From Rickettsiales bacterium (GTDB lineage: Bacteria; Pseudomonadota; Alphaproteobacteria; TMED109): 15,250 nucleotides of DNA. A program made the position numbers and the translations under genes. Shown piece after piece: positions 1-6,432 of the stretch (position 1 is the first letter of the stretch; each line of letters starts with the position of its first letter). The notes under the pieces were generated by a model that searched no databases, was not told the DNA's origin, and was given only the letters and a program-made list of their open reading frames with translations. The stretch spans positions 1 through 15,250 of the forward strand of contig PBGQ01000049.1 in NCBI GenBank assembly GCA_002720125.1, in the 5' to 3' direction.

Positions 1-807
1 AATATCAAATCCTCGTTTTTGTGCCCTTAGTAGTGCTCCAACTGCCAGAACGTCATTCCCGCAAAGAATAGCGGTTGTAGCGGGGTGCTCATTAATAAGA
101 GCTTCAAAAGCATCGCCGGCTTCTTCAAATACATAGCTTGCTTCAATTATTTGCGAGTTGGAAACGGCTATCTTATGGTTTTCTAAGCTTTTGATAAAAC
201 CAATCTTTCTGTCCCTTGCCCTATCATTTTCAGCTGTTTTTCCGGCAATAATACAAATGTTTTTATGACGTCTCCTAATAACTTCTTCTGCTGCCATCTC
301 TGCTGCGCAAACATTATCAAATCCTATAAATGTATGTTGAGTTGTCTTTCGATAATTCCACGCAATTACATATGGTATTTGGCGTTGTTTGAGATACGCA
401 TATATATCTGGATCACGGCCTTCGCCAATTAATAAGAGTGCGTCTGCCCCCTGCGATACAAGAGCGTAAATCTGTTCTTCCTCTAAGTCGCGTTGATAGG
501 ATGAACTTGAAACCAGCAGGGTGTAACCTGCGGCACTCAGGGTCTCTTGAAAAGCTTGGATACCATTAGCAAAGATGGCGTTTTCCATTGTTGGAATTAT
601 GGCGCCAATTAAATTTGTTTTTTTTGCTGCTAGTACTTTAGCGCCAAAATTAGGAGAATATTCAAGAGATTTTACTGCACTGAGCACCCTCTTTTTTGTA
701 TCACTTTTCACGCTTTCTGGATTATTTAAACATCTTGAAACAGTTGCGGTTGAAACCCTTGCCAATCTTGCCACATCTTCAATAGTGGCGCGTTTTCCGA
801 TTTTCAT
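1..807 (-). CDS. LacI-family transcriptional regulator, C-terminus cut by window edge
   Basis: Read on the minus strand from ATG at 807-805, the frame stays open to base 1, giving 269 residues of a family usually near 330-340. The missing part is the end of the effector-binding domain. Residues 8-30 form the LacI helix-turn-helix (TIEDVARLARVSTATVSRCL), followed by the hinge helix region around residues 55-62 and the periplasmic-binding-protein-like core from about residue 66 (NLIGAIIPTMENAIFANGI). The family represses catabolic genes and releases DNA when a small ligand binds. The gene is divergent from the suyAB-comC-suyZ operon, so regulation of sulfolactate use is a reasonable inference, but the ligand cannot be read from the sequence. 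No strong ribosome binding site precedes the ATG. A LacI-type operator lies on its own probable promoter, which suggests autorepression. Confidence 0.93.
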   Translation of the reverse strand, partial: MKIGKRATIEDVARLARVSTATVSRCLNNPESVKSDTKKRVLSAVKSLEYSPNFGAKVLAAKKTNLIGAIIPTMENAIFANGIQAFQETLSAAGYTLLVSSSSYQRDLEEEQIYALVSQGADALLLIGEGRDPDIYAYLKQRQIPYVIAWNYRKTTQHTFIGFDNVCAAEMAAEEVIRRRHKNICIIAGKTAENDRARDRKIGFIKSLENHKIAVSNSQIIEASYVFEEAGDAFEALINEHPATTAILCGNDVLAVGALLRAQKRGFDI

Positions 808-846
808 TTAAGCGTTTATCCAGTTATCTGTGAATTACTTTACATT

Positions 847-876
847 AATCTATCGTAAATCATGTAAATTTTGCAA
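847..876 (-). promoter_or_regulatory. Probable promoter of the LacI-family gene
   Basis: On the minus strand TTGCAA (876-871) and TAGATT (852-847) are separated by 18 bases and lie about 40 bases upstream of the start codon. They resemble sigma-70 -35 and -10 elements. The -35 element lies inside the operator palindrome at 872-885. This assignment is by eye only. Confidence 0.4.
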
Positions 877-885
877 GCGCTTACA
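872..885. promoter_or_regulatory. LacI-family operator palindrome
   Basis: The 14-base sequence TGCAAGCGCTTACA has 7-base half sites with 6 of 7 pairs matching and the central CG step typical of LacI/GalR operators (consensus-like TGTAAGCGCTTACA). It lies 65 bases upstream of the LacI-family start codon and overlaps its probable -35 box. Binding by the adjacent regulator would block its own transcription. The first divergent gene on the other side, suyA, is about 590 bases away, so direct control of the operon from this site would need a distant promoter or a second site. Confidence 0.65.
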
Positions 886-1131
886 TTTTGTTTCCAATAT
901 CTATGTCACCTCTTACATTTAAGTGTTCTTACGCAACTTTTTTCAAAACTCAATGGTTATTGAATTTTAATTTGTTTATAAAAATTTCAAAGGGATTGTT
1001 CTTAGCGTTTTTTGCTTAAGTATTTTTTGGCATCTCTTAACAGTAAAATCATACTGAGAAATGTTAGTGAATTTATTCTTTTATGCGAGCAAAACAATGT
1101 TCGGAATCTCAGGATGGCAGGTAAAAAATAT

Positions 1132-1156
1132 CATTAAGACTAAATTGGACTTAATG
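1132..1156. repeat. Inverted repeat CATTAAG-N11-CTTAATG
   Basis: Perfect 7-base arms (1132-1138 and 1150-1156) are separated by 11 bases, followed one base later by a 10-base palindrome, AGTTGCAACT, at 1158-1167. The location between divergent genes suggests binding sites for a dimeric regulator. Short AT-rich repeats can also occur by chance in this sequence. Confidence 0.4.
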
Positions 1157-1415
1157 TAGTTGCAACTCGCTCACTATCTAATCATATTATAAAGCAAGTG
1201 GTTTTATTACTCATATTGGTCTATGATCGAGCGAAGATGGGATTGATAAAAGGCGAATAATTTTATAAGGCATTTCATTTCTAGCTGCGACACCTTCATG
1301 CCAAATGACTTTCGTGATGCAGCAGGTACTATTTTTGATGGAAGTTTAGGTTCCTGAGAATGGATAAAATTTTGCATGTTATCAGAGGGCAAAAAGGCAT
1401 TTGAAGATTTGCAAA

Positions 1416-1432
1416 ATGGGCTAGTTGCCCAT
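1416..1432. promoter_or_regulatory. Inverted repeat ATGGGC-N5-GCCCAT upstream of suyA
   Basis: Perfect 6-base arms enclose a 5-base centre, 41 bases before the suyA start codon. It is among the more GC-rich patches of the intergenic region. It could be an operator for the suy operon or a short hairpin in the 5' untranslated RNA. It is not a LacI-type site, since there is no central CG and the spacing differs, and no T run follows, so a terminator is unlikely. Confidence 0.45.
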
Positions 1433-1473
1433 CCAAAATTTATATTGAAACCGTGACAGAAGGAGATAATAAA

Positions 1474-1764
1474 ATGTCAGAGATACCGCATTTGTTGGTT
1501 CATGATCACGAGGATACAGTTGGTGTTGTTGTCGTTGAAGGGCTTGAGGCTGGAACAGATATGCTTGTTTGTGTAACTCATGATAATTCAATCTTTCGGC
1601 TAACAGCTAAACAGGCAGCGCCTATTGGTCATAAGATATCGTTGAAAGACCATAAAGTAGGCGACACAGTCTATAAATATGGTGAGGACATTGGCAAAAT
1701 CATCGTAGATTGTGCGAAAGGCCACCATTTGCATACACATAACTGTAAAACCAAGCGTTGGTAA
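1474..1764 (+). CDS. suyA: (R)-3-sulfolactate sulfo-lyase small subunit SuyA
   Basis: This is the small SAF-domain subunit of (2R)-sulfolactate sulfo-lyase (EC 4.4.1.24), which with SuyB cleaves (R)-3-sulfolactate to pyruvate and bisulfite in the cytoplasm. The 96-residue product matches the UxaA N-terminal (altronate/galactarate dehydratase) fold and ends in the metal- and substrate-binding signature HHLHTHN (residues 84-90) followed by CKTKRW, an ending I associate with SuyA. ATG at 1474 is chosen because AGGAG at 1461-1465 lies 8 bases upstream; the in-frame GTG at 1453 would place that site inside the gene. The stop codon overlaps the SuyB ribosome binding site, indicating translational coupling. 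Assignment to sulfolactate rather than a sugar acid rests on the neighbours suyB, comC and suyZ. Confidence 0.88.
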   Translation: MSEIPHLLVHDHEDTVGVVVVEGLEAGTDMLVCVTHDNSIFRLTAKQAAPIGHKISLKDHKVGDTVYKYGEDIGKIIVDCAKGHHLHTHNCKTKRW

Positions 1765-1768
1765 GGAG
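1763..1768 (+). promoter_or_regulatory. suyB ribosome binding site overlapping suyA stop
   Basis: AAGGAG begins on the last two bases of the suyA TAA stop and sits 7 bases before ATG at 1776. It fixes the suyB start and couples translation of the two subunits. Confidence 0.75.
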
Positions 1769-1775
1769 CTTGATA

Positions 1776-2954
1776 ATGAACGATCTCTCAAATTTAACGG
1801 TTCAGGGTTATCGACGAGGTAATGGTCACATCGGTGTTCGCAATCACGTTTTGATACTGCCACTTGATGACATTTCAAATACAGCTTGTGAAGCGGTTGC
1901 TAATAATATTAAAGGTACATTGGCAATCCCGCACGCATATGGGCGCCTGCAATTTGGAGAAGACCTTGAAGTGCATTTTAGAACTTTGATAGGTACAGGC
2001 TGTAATGCGAATGTGGCAGCTGTTGTTGTTATTGGGATTGAGCCTGAATGGACGCAGATAGTTGTAGACGGCATAGCAGAAACAGGAAAACCTGTTACCG
2101 GGCTTTCAATAGAACAAAATGGTGATTTGAAAACTATTATGGACGCTTCTCGAGTTGCGAAGGAATATGTGCATTATGCAACCGAGATTCAGCGCGAAGA
2201 ATGCTTTTTGTCTGACTTATGGATTTCAACAAAATGTGGTGAAAGCGACACGACCACTGGCCTTGGTTCTTGCCCAACAGTTGGTAATATGTACGATAAG
2301 CTTTTACCAATAGGTATTACTGGTTTTTTTGGAGAGACTTCTGAAATCACAGGTGCTGAGCATATTTGTAAAGAGCGGGCAATTAATTCAGAGGTTGGTG
2401 AACGCTGGTATAAAATGTGGAAGGCCTATCAAGATGATGTAATTTTTGCGAACCAAACAGACGATCTCTCTGACAGTCAACCAACGAAGGGTAACATACT
2501 TGGTGGCTTAACCACCATTGAAGAGAAAGCTCTCGGTAATCTTGAAAAGATTGGCCGAACTTCAAAATATATTGATATTCTTGGTCCTGCAGAAATGCCT
2601 AAATCTGGAAAGGGCCTGTATTTTATGGATAGTTCTTCTGCAGCAGCAGAATGTGTGACGTTAATGGCTGCTGGAGGTGCGGTAATACATACCTTCCCAA
2701 CTGGCCAAGGTAATGTGATAGGCAATCCCATTGTGCCTGTTATTAAAATAACAGCTAATCCAAGAACAATTCGTACAATGAGTGAACATGTAGATGTTGA
2801 CGTATCTGGTATTTTGAGGCGCCAAACTACAATTGACGAAGCTGGCGACCAACTAATTGACATGATTGTGCGCACGGCTAACGGACGAAATACAGCTGCT
2901 GAAGCACTTGGCCATCGAGAATTTTCGATGACCAAATTATATCGTTCTGCTTAA
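1776..2954 (+). CDS. suyB: (R)-3-sulfolactate sulfo-lyase large subunit SuyB
   Basis: This is the large, iron-sulfur-type subunit of sulfolactate sulfo-lyase and a member of the UxaA C-terminal (altronate dehydratase) family. The 392 residues match the usual SuyB length of about 390. The family start motif [15 protein letters not shown] (residues 11-25) is followed by segments such as [20 protein letters not shown] (31-50) and [14 protein letters not shown] (80-93), which I recognise as SuyB-like. KCGESD at 153-158, with further cysteines at 76 and 166, is the likely cluster and substrate region. ATG at 1776 follows AAGGAG by 7 bases; a TTG at 1758 in the same frame has no such site. Together with SuyA it releases sulfite and pyruvate, so cells need a way to remove sulfite; suyZ two genes downstream fits that need. 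Confidence 0.9.
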   Translation: MNDLSNLTVQGYRRGNGHIGVRNHVLILPLDDISNTACEAVANNIKGTLAIPHAYGRLQFGEDLEVHFRTLIGTGCNANVAAVVVIGIEPEWTQIVVDGIAETGKPVTGLSIEQNGDLKTIMDASRVAKEYVHYATEIQREECFLSDLWISTKCGESDTTTGLGSCPTVGNMYDKLLPIGITGFFGETSEITGAEHICKERAINSEVGERWYKMWKAYQDDVIFANQTDDLSDSQPTKGNILGGLTTIEEKALGNLEKIGRTSKYIDILGPAEMPKSGKGLYFMDSSSAAAECVTLMAAGGAVIHTFPTGQGNVIGNPIVPVIKITANPRTIRTMSEHVDVDVSGILRRQTTIDEAGDQLIDMIVRTANGRNTAAEALGHREFSMTKLYRSA

Positions 2955-2988
2955 TAAGGGAGTGTGGTAGTAGGTACCGCCTTAATCA

Positions 2989-3984
2989 TTGGAACATATA
3001 ATAATTAAGACACACGAAGTAGGCCGTATCGTCAGTAGCGCCCTCCAATATCATGGATTGAGCAAACATAGTTCAGACCTGATTTCTAATGCTTTAGTTA
3101 TGGCAGAAACTGACGGCCACACAGGTCATGGCCTATCTCGTCTAAAGAGCTATCTGGAACAAATTAAAAGTGAAAAGGTAAATATTTGCCCATCTATTAA
3201 AGCAGAGTTAAATGGAAATAGCTGGTTAATGTTGGACGCAGATCATGGATTTGCTTTTACAGCTTTTGATCATGCTTTTTCTAGGGCCGTGCCTCTTGTT
3301 CGCAAAAATGGAGCGTTGCTCGTAACTATAAACAAATCGCATCATGCTGGGGTTCTTGGTCATCAAGTTGAGCGATATTCAGAGATGGGGATTATAGCAC
3401 TTATGTTTTCGAACAGCCCTGCCGCAATGGCGCCTTGGGGCGGGTCTACACCTATTTTTGGAACTAACCCTGTCGCATTTGCCTGTCCAAGACATACTGC
3501 GCAGCCACTTCTGATTGATCTCTCTCTTTCAAAGGTGGCGCGAGGTAAAATTATGAGATTAAAAAAAGAGGGCAAAACAATTCCAAATGACTGGGCTATT
3601 GGTCCAAATGGTTCCGCCACAACCGATCCTGAGCAAGCTTTAAAAGGAGCGATGTTGCCGATAGGTGGGGTAAAAGGTGCATCTCTCGCATTAATAGTTG
3701 AACTGATGACGGCAGGGCTCGCAGGCGCGCATTATGGGTTCCAAGCCTCCTCTTTTATGGATGCAGAGGGTTCAAAGCCAAATGTTGCTCAGACACTAAT
3801 TCTTATAGCACCTCCAGCGGAACGATTAATTCATTTTGAGAAGTTGTTCACAGCTATTTTAGCCCAGCCAGGCACTCGTCTTCCTGGAATGAACCGGTTT
3901 AAAAAGCGAGCAGATGTTACAAAAAATGGATTGAGAGTTCTCAAAGATGATTATGAATACATTTTATCACAGGCGAAAAAATGA
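2989..3984 (+). CDS. comC: (R)-sulfolactate dehydrogenase ComC (malate/lactate dehydrogenase family)
   Basis: This NAD(P)-dependent 2-hydroxyacid dehydrogenase of the malate/L-lactate (type 2) family is best read as ComC, (2R)-3-sulfolactate dehydrogenase (EC 1.1.1.338). ComC reduces sulfopyruvate to (R)-sulfolactate, the substrate of SuyAB. Family motifs are present: TDGHTGHG (41-48), the catalytic histidine region SHHAG (117-121, probable catalytic His119), GTNP (158-161) and IGGVKG (225-230). The last replaces the GGHKGY common in malate dehydrogenases, which supports a different substrate. The 331 residues are full length. The start is TTG at 2989, since a stop lies two codons upstream and no ATG or GTG comes early in the frame. 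Only a weak AGG is seen 14 bases before it, so translation may be modest or coupled. The gene overlaps suyZ by 4 bases. Confidence 0.82.
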   Translation: MEHIIIKTHEVGRIVSSALQYHGLSKHSSDLISNALVMAETDGHTGHGLSRLKSYLEQIKSEKVNICPSIKAELNGNSWLMLDADHGFAFTAFDHAFSRAVPLVRKNGALLVTINKSHHAGVLGHQVERYSEMGIIALMFSNSPAAMAPWGGSTPIFGTNPVAFACPRHTAQPLLIDLSLSKVARGKIMRLKKEGKTIPNDWAIGPNGSATTDPEQALKGAMLPIGGVKGASLALIVELMTAGLAGAHYGFQASSFMDAEGSKPNVAQTLILIAPPAERLIHFEKLFTAILAQPGTRLPGMNRFKKRADVTKNGLRVLKDDYEYILSQAKK

Positions 3985-4718
3985 CCAATCACTTATACGG
4001 AATAGCGCATCGATATTACCCCGGAATAATTTTAGCAGGAATTTTAGCTCTTGCAGCTCAATTTATTTCTGATCATTATGGCGCTCCAACGATGCTTATG
4101 GCATTGCTTTTTGGAATGGTTTTGAGTTTTCTCTCTAAAGAAGAGCGTTGTGTAGAGGGAATAAATTTTGTTGCGAAGAAAGTTCTTAGGTTAGGTGTTT
4201 CCTTGCTTGGTGCTCGAATAAGTTTTGAGATGATTTCAGCAATAGGGCTTGTAAATGTGGCAATCACATTAATTGCAGTGTTAGCCACAATAAGTTTTGG
4301 AATTTTTCTATCTAAATGGTTGAAGATTGATAGGTATTTTGCCTTTTTAACTTCTGGTTCGGTTGCTATTTGTGGCGCTTCTGCGGCTATTACAATTGCT
4401 GCTATTTTACCAAAAAATAAAGAGCGTGACGAAGAGCTTATATTCACAGTTGCTGGCGTCACAGTTCTGTCAACATTTGCAATGATACTATATCCCATCT
4501 TAGGTCAAAAAATTGGACTTACAGGAGATGCATTAGGGGTTTTTTTAGGTGCAACTATTCATGACGTTGCTCAGGTTGTAGGGGCAGGATATTCCGTTGA
4601 TGAACCAACAGGTGATATTGCAACAATTGTTAAATTGTTGCGAGTTGCGATGCTTGCTCCTGTCGTCATTATCGCCGGATTAATTATTCGTTATGCAATA
4701 GGGGGGGGGAGGAACTAG
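3981..4718 (+). CDS. suyZ: Putative sulfate/sulfite exporter SuyZ, N-terminal three quarters (frame broken at G9)
   Basis: This is an inner-membrane exporter of the putative sulfate exporter (PSE, YeiH/UPF0324) family. In Paracoccus the suyAB-linked member SuyZ is proposed to remove the sulfate or sulfite produced from sulfolactate. Hydrophobic helices alternate with family motifs: RLGVSLLGARIS (70-81), AICGASAAI (129-137), IHDVAQVVGAG (193-203) and KLLRVAMLAPVV (218-229). The start ATG overlaps the comC stop as ATGA. As read, the frame ends at TAG 4716, seven codons into and after a run of nine G (4701-4709), giving 245 residues. The rest of the protein continues in the next frame. Reading through with one G fewer would give about 331 residues, the normal family length. 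Causes could be a sequencing error, slippage-based phase variation, or a real inactivating mutation. Confidence 0.85.
   Translation: MTNHLYGIAHRYYPGIILAGILALAAQFISDHYGAPTMLMALLFGMVLSFLSKEERCVEGINFVAKKVLRLGVSLLGARISFEMISAIGLVNVAITLIAVLATISFGIFLSKWLKIDRYFAFLTSGSVAICGASAAITIAAILPKNKERDEELIFTVAGVTVLSTFAMILYPILGQKIGLTGDALGVFLGATIHDVAQVVGAGYSVDEPTGDIATIVKLLRVAMLAPVVIIAGLIIRYAIGGGRN
4701..4709 (+). repeat. Homopolymer of nine G inside suyZ
   Basis: Nine consecutive G stand out in an AT-rich sequence and lie exactly where the suyZ frame breaks. Losing one G, or gaining two, restores the full exporter frame. Such tracts are slippage-prone in replication and in sequencing. Confidence 0.9.
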
Positions 4719-4977
4719 CGAGAGCCCACCAATTCTTCCTTTTTTTGTTTTAGGATTTATTTTGGTTGCGCTTGCTAATTCGTTTGGCATATTGCCACAA
4801 ATTGTAAAGGATGTGTTTCAGGTTGCTTCACGTTGGTGTTTAGTTATGGCGATTGCAGCTGTTGGGATGAAAATCGATTTAAGCCAACTTCGTCATTTTG
4901 GCAGGTCCGCTTTTTTTCTTATTATTGCTGAAACAGCGTTTGTAGCTATTTTTGTAATAAGTGTTCTTTTGATTTAG
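4711..4977 (+). pseudogene. suyZ: C-terminal part of SuyZ in the shifted frame
   Basis: This 88-residue stretch continues the exporter one frame over from the preceding part. After a short hydrophilic linker (GTSESPPIL) it holds two or three hydrophobic helices and the family end segment with VASRWCLVMAIAAVGMKIDL, matching the C-terminal domain of YeiH/PSE proteins. The internal TTG at 4762 could start a separate product of 71 residues, but no ribosome binding site precedes it and half an exporter domain would not be expected to act alone. I read it as the displaced tail of one gene. No clear terminator hairpin follows the stop at 4975-4977. Confidence 0.8.
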
Positions 4978-5127
4978 AGGTACTTAAATTTGATACATAA
5001 TTTGAAGGTAAAAAACTTGAATATTAAAAGCAATTTAAATTTGTAGTTAAGACACATGGTGATGAGACTTTCCTGTAGTGTGACAATCTGTTATTCAAAT
5101 CAGAGTTTTTTTTAAATAGGAATGAAT

Positions 5128-6075
5128 ATGTTACTGCGAAACAAGACCGTAAGTATAATCGGAGGCTCTGGATTCATTGGAAGAGCATTAGTCGAAAAAT
5201 TGGCGCGTGCAGAGGCACGCGTTACAATTCTTACTCGAAATGCCACGCGTTCAAAAAAATTAAAAACAGTGGGGGATGTTGGCCAAATCACTATCATATC
5301 AGGAGATGCATTGCAGGACGATGATTTGTCAAATAGTATTCAATCTGCTGACTATATCGTAAATTTGGTTGGTATCTTTCACCCATCTAGAAAACAAAAT
5401 TTTGAAAACGCACAAGCCGAATTGCCGAAAAGAATAGGTGAAATCTCAGAACAGCTAGGAATTAAAAAAATAGTTCAGCTATCTGCAATCGGCGCAGACC
5501 TTAATGCTGCGAGCAAATATTATAGAACTAAAGCTGAGGGAGAGAGAAGTTTACTTCGTCTCGCGCCTAATAGTACAATTTTGCGCCCATCTATTGTTTT
5601 CGGACCAGGAGACGGTTTTTTTGATCGGTTCGCAAAAATGGCTATGTTCGCGCCGGCGTTACCATTATTAGCGGGGGGCAAAACAAAATTTCAACCTATT
5701 TTTGTTGGCGATGTTGCTGAATCGATAATATATTGTCTGAAAAACAGCCAAACAAATGGACAAATATATGAAATAGGAGGCCCCTCTGTTTACAGTTTTA
5801 AAGATTTATTGTCCTATACACTTTCGTCTATAAATAAAAAGAGAGCGTTAATCCCTGTTCCAATTTTTGCTATGCAAGTTCCTGCAGCAATGGCGTCTAT
5901 TTTGCCTAATCCACCAATAACTCGTGACCAGTTGCTCATGTTAGATACAGATAATATTGTAAATGGGGATATGCCAGACATAACTTCATTTGGCATTACT
6001 CCACAACCAATCGAGGCTCATGTCCCAATTTATTTAAATTGTTACCGACAAGGTGGAAAATTTGCACAGTCATGA
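5128..6075 (+). CDS. Complex I NDUFA9-like NAD(P)-binding protein (atypical SDR)
   Basis: This is an extended/atypical short-chain dehydrogenase of the NDUFA9 type, 315 residues. The nucleotide-binding motif GGSGFIG lies at residues 12-18, followed by the core strands VTILTRN and IISGDALQDDD. SAIGAD (119-124) and YYRTKAEGE (131-139) hold the positions of the usual active-site Tyr and Lys. LRPSIVFGPGDGFFDRF (152-168) and FQPIFVGDVAESI (188-200) are characteristic of the NDUFA9 subgroup. In mitochondria NDUFA9 is a complex I accessory subunit; in alphaproteobacteria its job is less clear and may be assembly or quinone related. ATG 5128 is preferred over ATG 5122 because the only AGG (5118-5120) is 7 bases from 5128 but one base from 5122. 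It appears to be a single-gene unit. Confidence 0.82.
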   Translation: MLLRNKTVSIIGGSGFIGRALVEKLARAEARVTILTRNATRSKKLKTVGDVGQITIISGDALQDDDLSNSIQSADYIVNLVGIFHPSRKQNFENAQAELPKRIGEISEQLGIKKIVQLSAIGADLNAASKYYRTKAEGERSLLRLAPNSTILRPSIVFGPGDGFFDRFAKMAMFAPALPLLAGGKTKFQPIFVGDVAESIIYCLKNSQTNGQIYEIGGPSVYSFKDLLSYTLSSINKKRALIPVPIFAMQVPAAMASILPNPPITRDQLLMLDTDNIVNGDMPDITSFGITPQPIEAHVPIYLNCYRQGGKFAQS

Positions 6076-6432
6076 GTTAAAAACTGCCTTAGGAAAATAC
6101 TTAATATAACAAATCTCGTTTTATCAGTAAGTTGTGTGTCAATAACTCCATATTAATTCACCTTTCTATATATTTTAAAAAATTTTTAATTTTTAAACTT
6201 GAAATTTATAAAAAAAGGTAATACATACTGACCTAAGTGGCACGTTTTTTGTAACATGTTGTTTGGAATTGAATGAAATAAATCTGTTTGTGAAAGATTT
6301 TGGGTTCAATCATAACTGCTCTATTTGAGACTGAATTATATCTGTGTTAATTGAAATCAAAGCAGACAAAAGTCGTCCATTTTTTTCTTCAATTACTCAG
6401 ATGTTCGTTATTTACTTTGGGAGTTATATTCT
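6076..6432. other. Intergenic region upstream of the gltB-like gene
   Basis: This 357-base, very AT-rich stretch probably holds the promoter of the gltB-like gene. I see no gene, no clear terminator hairpin for the upstream gene and no promoter pair with good spacing. GGGAG at 6419-6423, 9 bases before the TTG at 6433, is a good ribosome binding site and supports that start. Confidence 0.5.

Larger units (their letters stand above)
808..1473. other. Divergent intergenic region between LacI-family gene and suyA
   Basis: This 666-base AT-rich stretch has no convincing gene. It holds the LacI operator (872-885) and three perfect inverted repeats (1132-1156, 1158-1167 and 1416-1432), which are candidate regulator sites. 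A 61-codon minus-strand open frame (1207-1392) has no recognisable domain or ribosome binding site. The region is long for a divergent promoter and could hide a degenerate gene or a small RNA, but nothing in it shows either. Confidence 0.6.

Noticed and set aside
1207..1392. 61-codon minus-strand open frame in the divergent region
   Set aside because: It has no ribosome binding site, no recognisable domain and no partner gene; a chance frame or an old gene remnant cannot be told apart.
1416..1432. Inverted repeat as a transcription terminator
   Set aside because: No T run follows and no gene upstream reads toward it.
2477..2935. 152-codon open frame antisense to suyB
   Set aside because: It lies fully inside a clear gene on the other strand and its product resembles no family; it is a by-product of suyB codon pattern.
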